A stretch of 64,000 bases of DNA from Ciona savignyi (lineage: Eukaryota; Chordata; Ascidiacea; Phlebobranchia; Cionidae): positions 208,520 through 272,519 of the forward strand of contig CH003293.1 of assembly GCA_000149265.1 (NCBI GenBank), given 5' to 3'. The translations under genes were made by a program, and so were the position numbers. The notes beneath the pieces were generated by a model. That model was not told where the DNA came from, ran no database searches, and worked only from the letters and a program-made list of their open reading frames with translations. Of the stretch, positions 1 through 11,102 are shown in pieces (positions within the stretch are counted from its first letter, which is position 1; each line of letters opens with the position of its first letter).

Positions 1-137
1 AACCTGAACCGTTTTCCAGTAAATATACAGAAACATAACCATGCTTAAATCAGTTTTTAACTTTATCTAAACACAACGTAACAGTAACGATATTTATTTT
101 GTTGGACAACATCTCGATTTTAGTTTTTTTTTAGACA

Positions 138-425
138 TGTGATATTCATGTTTACCCCGTGTGATATTCATGTTTACCCCGTAATTTGGAAAACCGAGGG
201 GGGTCAACATACGGGCAATCGTCAGTTTAGGTTACCTCGTGCCCACCATCGGGTTACCGGACCTATAATGCATTATGTTGTGTATGGTTTGGACGTTCTT
301 TTAATTTGGTTGAACGCATCATTTCGCTGGGTTCAGGAAATGTATGTTAAAGTGCCGTGCCCAAGGATACAACCGACTAGCTAGTGACCAGTTTCGAACC
401 CAACAAGGTAATCAGTCGGACTTAG
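138..425. repeat. Dispersed SINE-like repeat, copy 1
   Basis: This stretch aligns by eye with 1031-1290 and, inverted, with about 1400-1640. Shared blocks include the GGTTACC block, the 'cagtgtgttgtatatga'-like block and the 'gcccaaggacacaac' block. Read on the minus strand it contains GGGTTCGAAACTGG, close to a pol III B box, which suggests a tRNA-derived SINE on that strand. A 24-bp head duplication lies at about 138-181. The family name is not known to me. Confidence 0.6.
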
Positions 426-839
426 ACACTAGGAGCTGGACCATCGGTTTGAAATTAGATTTTTCATATAGTCTAAATCTTGACAAATAAATCTAACGAC
501 CCACCTAAAGAAAGTCTTAGATTATTTTAGAAACTAAAATTTAAAGTTAGAACCGAGAATTATTTGGGCAACAAATTAACTAACCGATATTTAATAATTA
601 CCTTTATTTCATTCAGGTTTGCTCGAGTCAATCAAAACTGCACAGTAAAACAAAATACTATGGTGGGTGTAAATCTTTGTACGTGATGCCGCTTCCAACC
701 ATCCCAGGATTGGGGATTTCGCGAGTTTCCCAATTGTTACACAGCAAAACACTCGGTAAATCGTAAGATCTTGGCGATTTTAGGTACTTAAGACTTTTTT
801 TGCCCTTTGTGTTAAAAAAAGAAACTAAACGAACAAAAA

Positions 840-985
840 CCCATGCTTTCTTCTAAAATGGACCCTAACAAAAAATATATATCATCTACTAAAATGGACC
901 CTAACAAAAATATATAGCATATCATGTACTCAAATTGACCCTAACAAAAATATATATTATCATCTTTTAAAATGGACCCTAACCG
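840..985. repeat. Short tandem array, about four ~40-bp units
   Basis: Four imperfect copies contain the core 'aaatggaccctaac' followed by an A/T-rich spacer (ATATAT) and 'catcatctact'-like sequence. It lies between two SINE copies. It holds no gene. Confidence 0.75.
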
Positions 986-1030
986 TGTTCAACCTTCGAA
1001 AAATGCTACAACCGTTGGCACCGAAGCAGT

Positions 1031-1290
1031 GTTGTATATGATATTCATGTTTATCCCCGCGAATGGGAAAACCAAGGGGGTTAACACACGGGCGATGGTC
1101 AGATCACCTCGCGACCATCGTCGGGTTACCAGAGATATTTCAGTGTGTTGTATATGATAGACACGTCCCTTTAATGTGGTAGAACCTATTAATCCGCTCG
1201 GTTCAGGCAATGTCCGTTAAGTGCCTTGCCCAAGGACACAACTGACTAGCTAGCAACCAGTTTCGCACCTGCAACCTTAACCGGCCGGAC
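1031..1290. repeat. Dispersed SINE-like repeat, copy 2
   Basis: Second, longer copy of the family at 138-425 in the same orientation. It has the same order of blocks and ends with 'gaccagtttcgcacc', a slightly decayed version of the B-box-like segment. Confidence 0.6.
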
Positions 1291-1399
1291 AATTAAATGT
1301 GTTCGGCTGGGTTTCATTACCGTTTGTTTTAATAACAAACCATTGTGCTAGGCGTGAATTAAATACAACTAACTTTTGGTCGTAAGCCTCAGTAAGGAA

Positions 1400-1640
1400 C
1401 TTACATAGCGCTAACGTTGTTGGGAGTCCGCCCGAAAAGCTTGGTGGGTTAGTGCGTTGCCTTTTAGCCATGGGGTTGGAGGTTAGAAACCCGGGTTGGT
1501 TGTGTCCTTGGGCAAGGCAATAAAGATTTAAGAGTCCTACTAAATTGGAAGAAAAGCCTCCATTATACACAACACACTGTAACTGACGGTTAGCACGAGA
1601 ACGCTCTATTGCATTTTCTAATTTACGGGGAAAACAAATA
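1400..1640. repeat. Dispersed SINE-like repeat, inverted copy 3
   Basis: Inverted relative to copies 1 and 2: the reverse complement contains 'gccttgcccaaggacacaac' and 'cagtgtgttgtgtataatgg'. The 175-codon open frame across it (1277-1804, minus) is a by-product of the repeat. The remaining sequence to 2343 is AT-rich with no recognisable gene. Confidence 0.5.
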
Positions 1641-2343
1641 TACCATATCGTATTTTTGGGCGGTTTGTTGGTGGCAGCGCATACATAATATATGATGGGA
1701 TGTAAGAACTTAAATTTAATTGCACAAATGGTGCAATGGGTTGTTACAGCGTCCTTTGTGTTTTGCTCAGTATGAAAAACAGAATCCTGTATTTCTATAT
1801 ACACATAGAGAGAAATAAACCAACTAAAATTTAAATGATAAAGAGTTTATGGAAAACATTTACACAAGAATTTCCTCTTGTTTGAGCATACATGTAAAAC
1901 GCAAATATTGTTTAAAGCAATTAATGAAATATGGTAGTTCTAAACAAAACAAAGTAAGTAGATATAGTAGTTAGTATGTACCAGTACTATTCCAAATAAA
2001 AAAACATATTTGTTTAAAAAAGAACACCTGTCCACATACCACGCTATAATGCAACTGTATGTTGGTATTCTAAAGTTTAGCCAAGCAATTAGTTTGAGTA
2101 ATAAGGATACATTGCATTAAGAATGGAGATAATAGTGCAAATAACAATGTAAACCTTTTTAGCAGAATGTGACTTTTGTAACTAAACCTAAATTTATGCA
2201 ACATAAATGTGCCTTCTCGGCCTGAACTAAGCATTTCACTGAAAAAAAATTGAAAAGTAATACATATGTCATAAGGGTTATGCGGATAAGTGATGGCCAA
2301 CAACGAAAGGCAACAAATAGTATTGATCAGTTCACTACACCGA

Positions 2344-2349
2344 TTTAAT
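2344..2349 (-). terminator. Polyadenylation signal ATTAAA for MON2
   Basis: The plus strand reads TTTAAT, i.e. ATTAAA on the minus strand, about 70 nt past the MON2 stop. No AATAAA is closer. Confidence 0.45.
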
Positions 2350-2419
2350 AGTTGTTAGCTTTTATATGTGACATCAATGGGAACTAAAAACTAATATTGC
2401 ACAGTATACACAGTTGTAT

Positions 2420-5400
2420 TTATGAATATATTTTATCTGCAGACATAAATGCTTGAAAATGGCCTATCACTTGTGCAACACTTTTCCTTACATCTGGTGA
2501 GGATGTAGGTATGCATTCAACTAACACAGGGTATATGTCTAAAACACAACACCAAAGCGATTTGTCTACTTTCTGTTTGGTGGATTTTAAGCTTTGTACA
2601 AGCGCATCTAAAGCTTTAAGAGCAAACATTACTTCATTAAGCTGCGACTCGGGAAATGGGAAATGGGTTTTAAGGCGGTCTGCACTGATATATTGGGTTA
2701 ATGAAGTTCGGCATCGCTGCACAAGACTTGTTACTGTCATTTCATTTATTTCCGACAGCTTGTGCTCATTGGATTCATGGTCTCCACCATTAACAGAAGG
2801 AAGCATTGAGAACTGGAATAATGTACTAAAACATTGTTTGCTCAGTTCATCTCTTCTACGCTCCTTTCCTATTTGAATGTCAATGTCTCGGGTGGAAGCA
2901 GGTACCGATCCTTTGTTCAAGATGCTGATAATTTTTGACAAAAATTCCTTTGGAAATGTGGAACTATAAGGAAGAATCTCACTTCGGATGAGATCTATGA
3001 TTAATACATCAAATGACTCAAGTTGTTTGTGGTTTTCCACCGAGAGTGATGCAGGAGGAAGGGAAGGTGGAAACAGGAAGTCTTCCATGCACCCAGATAA
3101 CTCATCCCATAAGTTGTCAAATAAGGACAGCTGAGGATGTTGTCTTACAACAGGGAGGCCAGCTTGCAGAACTTTGATCAATGCATTAGCAGCCAGTTGC
3201 CATGTTGTAGTGTTTCTTGTATTGTATTTTTTCCTGATGAGGATTTTCTCAGTGCAGTTACAATAGAAGTTAAAATGGTATGACGAATCACTGCTTTGTG
3301 GCATGCGGTCATTTGAAAAATTTCAACAACCATTCTGATACAATATTCTGCAAACTGAATATGATTTATACAAACCCATTTATTTTTGTCAGGGGGTCCA
3401 ATGTGGTTTTTTATATCGCCATAAGTTGGAGGATTTGATGCAAAATGAATAATAGAAATAAGGAAGTCAAATACAGCAGGATAAATTAAACTATCAGACT
3501 TGGAAGACACAGATTTTTGTACAATATCAATAGCATTTACAACTGCTTCCTGCAATGGTGTAAGCACATCATTTGAAGTGGGTAAAATGAAAGCAGTTGC
3601 GTCTGATCGGACAGGAACGGACACTGCGCCATAAAGGACTTGAGCTAACAGTTTAAAATCTCGAGTTGTAAATTTCTCCATGAATTGTTTATGCAATGTA
3701 GGAAAAAGGATAACCAGGGAAGTCAGATAAGCTTGGGATAAAATTTCATCTGGAGATCCTTGTCCTGGTGGCGGTTGTATGGTAGCTTTGATGCCAATGT
3801 TGCACCAGACTTTCCAAGCAAAGAGCCAAAGAGATATATTTTCAGTGGTGCCTTCATTTGATGTCGGGTTTAAAACCTCTTCAAAGCTACAAAGAGCAGC
3901 TCTAGACACTTCAGTGCTATTACTGGTGGCAGCTGCCTGCACATACTCCAGCACCTTTTTCCAAGCTAATTCATAGTCGTCCATTTCTAATAAAACTGAT
4001 CGTTTAGTTTTGAACACCCGGGCAATTCCTGCCAATGTTAGAACACTGGTTTCCTGCCATTGTTTTTCTTCTGTGTCTCTAGAGTGATGCATTAAAATAT
4101 TTGTCTCATGTGAATCATCCCGGTCTCTGGATGCATTTACAGAGGCTTTCTGCACCTCATCCATTAAAGGAAATAGAACAATCCAAATGACTTCATGCCA
4201 GGTTTCCTTAGACATGGTGGACCAATGTGCAGAGATTGTTGAAAACAAAGTTTGTCCTGCACTTTTTCTCACTGCTGGCCTAGTGTCAATGCACAACTTG
4301 CCCATTTTACAAAAGAGGTCCATCCAAAGAACAGCTGTAGGTGGTACATTTTTGTACTTTGTGTGCATACCACTTTCCCTTAACTCTATTAATCCCGGCC
4401 TTAATTTCTCATGGTTTTGCTGCATGTAGTCAGACATACTCCATAATAAGCCAATCGCTGTCAAACTTATGTTAAAATCTTGTTTCTGAGTTGCAAACAA
4501 CGCGACCACATCTATGCACTCAGAAATTGAACTTGTGGGCAATGAATGCAGATAATCAGATATCACAAGCTGAAGACTTTTAAATCCGAGGCGAACTAAT
4601 GACTCTGTTGTTTCCTCCGTAGCAGATCCAATAATATCAAAAATATCCAGCCAACCAGTACTTAAAGAATCACCACAGCTATGTAGAATGTGTAAAATCG
4701 CATCTAATTGCTTTTGTCGGGTGTCTGGGAAAGAAAATGAACACATTTCTTTAAGGGGTAACAAAAACATGTGTAACATTCTTGGATTATCATTCAATTG
4801 ATCACCGCGGTAATGTTTTAAAGCAGCTTTTACGAGTGATGTGACGCCTTCCGCTCCCCATTCTCTTAACATAGGGTTTGGATGCTGACAGACTTCCAAT
4901 AAATGTCCGGTCACTGGTCTCCACAGAACTTCTATTCTATTCATGTTAACTAGCCCGGTTTCAAGTAACTTAGCTACAGCAAATAAACTTGGTTCTTTTA
5001 TGCTGCTGTTGTATGCAGTGTCCATTGCTTCAATTGACAATGAACAAAGAGCATTTATTAAATGGTGTAATGCAACATCATCTAAGTTCTGGGATGCTTC
5101 AAACAGCTGGGTTAGCATATTTGACAATACTGGAAGATCAGTTAAGACTGCAGTAGTCAGGATAGTGTTTACTGTGTTGCTGCCACTATCTCCACTAGGT
5201 CTTGCATTGGGCTTCAGTTGACCACCACCTGTAGGCTTTAAACCCAATATCCAGACCAGGTGTTGAAGTGTGGTTAAAATCAACTGCCATGCAGTGTTCA
5301 TATGTGACCCATGTGTGTGTGCAAGAGTAATAATGGTTCTCATGCATTGGACATTTTTTGCTGTCAGAGATACTGAACTTAAAGCAGAAGGTTGCAAACT

Positions 5401-7278
5401 ATTATTGTTGGGAAATGACTGACCAACTGCAACTACATTCTGCTGGTCACTGATGTCGCTGTGGAAAATCTTATGCGGAAGTCTTGGCATTGATGCAACA
5501 AGGACAGGTACAATGTAATGCAGTGGAAGAGATGCTTTGCACAAAACAATAATAAACGCATCTCTTGCTGAACTTAACTTTAATTGTCCGCAAACCCCAG
5601 CAAAGGACTCAATGCATTTTAATATACTGTCTGTGCAGGATTCATCATTGCTGGCATCTAAAAGCAGGGACAGAATTGAAAGCACAACTGACCATGAGGA
5701 ATTAACCATTTTCTGAAGAACAGCAGTTACATCCGATTTATCCCTTTTTTCACTTTCATTTGCAAGGTCATTATCTATTAGTGCTGATAGGCCACGTATC
5801 AAATCCAACATTGATGTATATGCCATGGTCAAAATATATCCATCTGGTATTGGTGGTGGATCCATTTTATCTAGCATTTCCATAAACATGTATTTTAGAG
5901 AGTTTGATGGTCCAACTGGCAATGATATAAGCGGGACTGCTACACCATGGTAGTCGAAATGATGTTGTGATGTAAATGTGGATGGTGAACTTGTATCAAG
6001 CAAGGAGCTGGAAGATCCACTGTTGGCTTGTGCTTGAATAAACAAGTTTTGTATAAACGTTCCTAAGGATGAAACAAGGTTATGAAATATCTTCGTGCTG
6101 TGAGCTTGCATGTCATAGGCAACACAGAATGATTTCAAAAGTCTTGGCTGGGCACAAAGTTGACTGATAACCTCAATGGCGAGTGCTCGTTGCCAAAACG
6201 GTTTGTCAGTGTCCAAAAACTTTATAAGCAATGACAAAAATATTTCGCTTTCGGTAATAAGAGAACTGTAGTACTTTTTCAACAGAACTGAAACGACTCT
6301 GAGCAGCCGCATAGAAATGGGAAAGTAAGGTTTTTCCTTTTGGGAAGTTTGCAAAGAACCGGATGGTGGTGGTGGCGCTCCTTGACGGTGTTTTATATTT
6401 GGTGAAAACAACCTAATGACCAGTGCACATACTCGATCTTTCAGCAGAAACTTAAACTCAGCATGCTTCTTGAAAATAGTCTCATATTCAGTTAAAACAC
6501 TTTCCAGAAGTTCCAGACCAAAAGTTCTTGTCATTTCTGTGATGCCTACTATCCAACGGGGACTATCTGCATTCACGAGCTGACACAAATCTTGGAACAG
6601 ATGATAAGCATCCTTTACTGTTGGTGTTAGGTCGACAGGAGCATCAAATTTATTGGAGCCAGATTTCGGCAAGTACTCTTCTCCTGACCAATCAGAAACT
6701 AATTTTTCTTCGTCTTCTTCCACAACTCGGTCAAACACAAGCGACACAACTTGCCGTATGGTCGCCTCCGCCGTATTATTTGTCACTTCATTTTTGGTGA
6801 AATGCAATCTAAAACATAGTACAATTGCTCGTGCCAGAGGCTGGCCTTTAAGTCCACAATACTTTGACGTAACAAGAACAATTATAGTTTGAAGCAATCG
6901 AAGTTGCAGTTCTTCAAGTCCCTGCTCATAAACAAGCCACAGCATGTTCACTACACTGAAGGCATTTTTCTCATCCATGATTTCATGGGTGACAATTCTT
7001 TGAATTGCAGTAAGACACAACTGCATAACCTGTAAACTGCGGGTATCACATCCCATGATGAACGGCTGCATGATGTCATTACAAGATTCGCGTAGTAATG
7101 CAACAATTTTAGGCGATGTCATGTGACTTGACGATAAAGGAATAGCTGTACGAATTTTCATCACAGCAGATTCTGCAGCTTCTTTCACAGGGGGGTACCG
7201 CCGTTTGGTTTCACTGGATAGAAGTCGTAAATCTGCTTGCAAATCTTCAATCAACCTTTTTTCCCTTGATGTGGCCAT
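2420..7278 (-). CDS. MON2: MON2 homolog (Golgi/endosome trafficking scaffold), intronless, one frame break
   Basis: MON2 is a large HEAT-repeat protein related to the Sec7-family ARF-GEFs but without a Sec7 domain. It acts at the trans-Golgi/endosome in retrograde traffic. The N-terminus from ATG 7278 has the family blocks PPVKEAAESA and QPFIMGCDTRS, then AIVLCFRLHFTKNEVTNNTA, TEMTRTFGLELLESVL, RLLRVVSVLLKKYY, LQHLVWILGLKP, PSLFAVAKLLETGLVNM and RPAVRKSAGQTLFSTI. The first frame runs 1,366 codons to 3178. The conserved C-terminus (TTWQLAANALIKVL, GLPVVRQHPQL, EILPYSSTFPKEF, YPVLVECIPTSSP) continues in the -1 frame to the stop at 2420. Joining at the six-base homopolymer 3227-3232 gives about 1,619 residues, against about 1,717 in human. 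No intron interrupts 4.86 kb, unlike the many-exon vertebrate gene. Family assignment is very secure. Whether the frame break is a sequence error, allele, decay or recoding is open. Confidence 0.95.
3226..3232 (-). other. MON2 frame-break site, slippery-type heptamer A AAA AAT
   Basis: On the minus strand the upstream frame reads GGA AAA AAT. A -1 slip, or one extra A, moves reading into the frame that encodes the conserved TTWQLAANAL. The heptamer fits X XXY YYZ. A missing base in the A run is equally compatible. Confidence 0.8.
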
Positions 7279-10200
7279 TTCTTTTCAGTTCCTGAATATA
7301 ATTAATAGTTTAGTAACAGAAATTGTAATGAACCACATTATGTAGGCCATTGTGCATCAGTTAACTGGTTAAAATGATTTGTTATAAGTTAACCACTAAC
7401 AAAATTCAAGAATGGTTAACCTATTTTATGTAAACCAGTTTTCAGTAAACCATAATTTTGAGCGGACAAAACAATTGCCAAGAAACGGTCAGCCATTTAA
7501 CTGATTTTTTTGTGATCAGTTAACCATTACCAAAATCTAAGCTGTTGATATCAGTACTTACATTATAAACGACTGAACTTAGGTATAATCTATTCATTTT
7601 TTACATGCATTAATAATTTTGAATTTTCTTACTAATATTTATAATGTTGATTTTTCTTACTAATATATATAATGTATTCATTTGGTAAATGTGACGGGAA
7701 TTTTAACGAATAAGAGGGATGTAGATAATTATAAGAAAACTAATATTTTTGTTTTGTTTTTACTTGCTTTAATAATTTTGATTTTTCTTGTTGAAGGTGG
7801 TTATTTGCAATGATCCTTCAGGTTACAAAAAAAACTTTATTTCTTACACTTATATATCTTAAACTATTTTAGTAAATAAGGCAACTGGACACTTAAACCA
7901 ATTTAAATCAACAGAAAATTTAACAAAAAAAATTTGTGCCTTAAACCAATTAAATCGCTTTTCAAGAAATCCCAAGAAACTGAACTCAAACCAGTAATAA
8001 TTCGGTTTTAATGCTTAATTTTAAAAGTACAGCCGTTTTTAGTACTGTATGTGCTGATATTCTTCGCTATCAGATATTTTTAAACTTGATTACAAATTTA
8101 CTCCAAATTATTAAGAATGCAGTAGAAATATAAAATTAACTGAAACAATAAATACCGGTACTGTATTGCTCGCCAATAGGTCGCACTATTAGTTTTGTGT
8201 TAAAAAAGTTTTATTTAGAGTTGACTCGCATATAAGTTGCACTAATAACCTTTTTTTTGTGGGGCTTAATATAATCAAAATATGCTTATCGACACCTGTG
8301 AGCGATAATAAGTGCATGTACGCAAGCGCAGACCATACGATTTTCATGAATAACTTGCAATAGCCGAAAACTTTCAATTTTGTTCCAATTTGGTGGCGAT
8401 TTGCACTTATGTCAAGCGGATTGGTCGCACCTATATTATTTGAAAAAATATAAGGAAAAAAGTTGCGATCCATAGGCAAGTATATACGGTAGGCTATTAA
8501 ACTAAAATAACCAAGTTCATTTTGGAAAATAAAAAAAGATGTGCCTGAGTTGACCCATACCCATCTTAATGTTTTCAGTAAATTTCTTAAAGTGCAACTA
8601 ATGATCATCTTTAACACCTCATTTTAAAACAAATTATTGGGTCGATGAAAGTGGATCTTTTGCTGTTAGCTCATATGCTGTTGATGTGTATTGGCGAATT
8701 TGGGGTAAATCACCATGGGGGAATTATAATTCAGTACATTTAGTAAAATTGTAAAATAATAAATATTCCATCGCAATTTAGTTATCATTTGTTCATCTGT
8801 GTGTCTATGTGGAATGTGGTCCAGCTGGTTAGATTATTTGGAGACACTAGATCATTTTCTAAAATACGGTCAAAACCAACTGTTAGCTGTGTTAACACAG
8901 CCACATGCTGCTTACACAAAATAGATGCCAAGCTTGTATGGATAGCTTGGGGAACTTTTGGTTTTTGCTTGAAACAATTTATATACACCATGTATTATGT
9001 GTAATTTTAAATAGTTAATCTGGGATATGGACATTTCTGCTTGCACAAACTTATAGCATACCATAAATATTGTTTTTACAAATAGTGGTGGCTAAACATG
9101 ATTGACACTCTCTAGGTTTTATTGTACTTTTAGAGTAACAGTCTACATAATACAAAAACAAACACAATGATATATCAGCTAACCTGTTCTGTAAAGCACA
9201 GTTAGAGTGTGTACCAATTTACAGGTATCGTTTTACTGTTGGTATAGAACCAACCATCATTCGTTGTTCCAGTTGAATGTACCAAACTGAAAAATTGATG
9301 AATAAAATGTTAAAGTCACTTTCAATCATTCTGTGTTGGACTAACAATCAGATTGAAACAGACAGCGTTACTAATATGATATCAGTTTTGGTATATTTTA
9401 CCGATGCATTATTATATTGAGGTACCAGTATAACATTTCCAGCTTCGGTTTTCCTTGGAGTACTGTTTAGGTTAGCATCCTATTTTTTTGGGTTATTGAT
9501 GATAAAGCGGATTATAAATGTTTATTGTTGTTCTGCTTCATTTATTTGGATGTATATGTTATTTCTAACTTGCCCAGTGGGGAAATTTACTTTTCACAAA
9601 TATTGCATTTTAACTTAAATTGTGGGTCAGGTGAGTCACAGTTAGAGTTAGGTAACTTTTTCTCCATGGTCATAAATTCACTGAGTTTGTAAAATGTCCT
9701 TGAAGTACTAGCACTTAGTACAACATATTGGTTAGAGTCAGTATTCAACCAAGATGACAGTATGGCAGATTTTTAAAGGGAAACCAGAAGTGCAACTAGC
9801 TGAGTAAAATATTGGCTATAGATTTTTGCTGAAAAAGTAGATAAAAGTGATATTGAATAAGTTATGCGAAAAAATCAAGCCTATAAAAGAATGGAGAAAT
9901 ATTGCACCTTAAAATAACAATTGCGGTGTTGGGGCTGGGTTAAAATTAGTTTTTCTCTGTTTGTGTTGCATCAAAATTAAGAGCAATTGATGGCTTTAGT
10001 TTTATATTTTAAAGTATTACTACAATAGTGATACATCTATCTTTGAAAGTTTTTAACAATCATACCGATATAAATAAAGAACTAGTACATACAAGTAATT
10101 ACCTTGTTTATTATTGGATTACTTGCTTTAAAGACTCGGCGATGGGCAAGTCTAAAAGAATATTTCCTTTCGTGGTTCTTGGTTGCAGTATTTTAACGTA

Positions 10201-11102
10201 ATAATAATAATAAACTAATTTTTACATTACAGCCTATACAGTTCTAAATAATTTTTATTTTTAGATTGTACTGTAATATACAAACTAGAGATTTGCTGTA
10301 TAAATTTCTGCATAGACCAAACTACGTGTGTACGGTATAGATCAGGCATGGGCAATTTATGCCCACGGGCCAGCCGTGAACGAAATTTGATCGACCGGCA
10401 GACTGTATCTAACCATACCTTGTAATTAAGATACTGAATACTATTCATGTTTTAATCCGGCCCAACAGGAACTTCATTTTTTACATCTTGCCCGCCGACC
10501 CTAAGTATAGCTAGAACCTCGATGGCTTGTAATACGTTTCGCCAATAAACTGGCAACGGCAAGAGTTGTAATGCATGAAACATGACAAGTGTCACTTAAA
10601 TTTTTATTACCTTACAATGCTTTTAATGGAAAAAAAACAGCAGCATATTATTTTCTTTATAGCACAAATCGCTTACAATATATCGCCAATTGGTATTTGA
10701 ATTTTACATGTATTTATTCCAATGCCAAACTAAACGAGAGTGACCATGCGCATGCAAAATTGACGTGTGCCATTGTTGAATCCAAATCAGTGAGCTAACT
10801 ACTCAGATTACAACAGTGAAAGAAAATAAATAACTCTCCAATTTATAAAGCCACCATATAAACTTCGAAATGAAAATCCAAAGAATATGCACAAAATCCG
10901 GACAGAAGAATAATATAATCAAATAAGCTGGTTTCTGACAATAGATTTTGTTACCACGATATAAAGTATCATACATGGCCAGGAAATTTACAGCCTACCT
11001 AACAGCATAATAATGGCAGTGGATATGCATTGTATAACAATAACAAGATAACCAACAAATTGGTTACTGGGGTATGATTTGTACAAAACACGAAAGTAAT
11101 AA
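7279..11102. other. Intergenic region between MON2 5' end and ECT2 3' end
   Basis: AT-rich, with only short unsupported open frames on both strands. It includes the MON2 upstream region. Around 10342-10385 there is CAGGCATGGGCAA followed by GC-rich sequence, which resembles the terminal inverted repeat of some hAT elements. No clear right end or target duplication was seen. Nothing else is recognised. Confidence 0.6.

Noticed and set aside
1277-1804. 175-codon minus-strand open frame
   Set aside because: It lies over an inverted SINE copy and has no recognisable domain.
10342-10490. hAT-like end CAGGCATGGGCAA
   Set aside because: No matching right end or 8-bp duplication was found. Kept only as a note in the intergenic entry.
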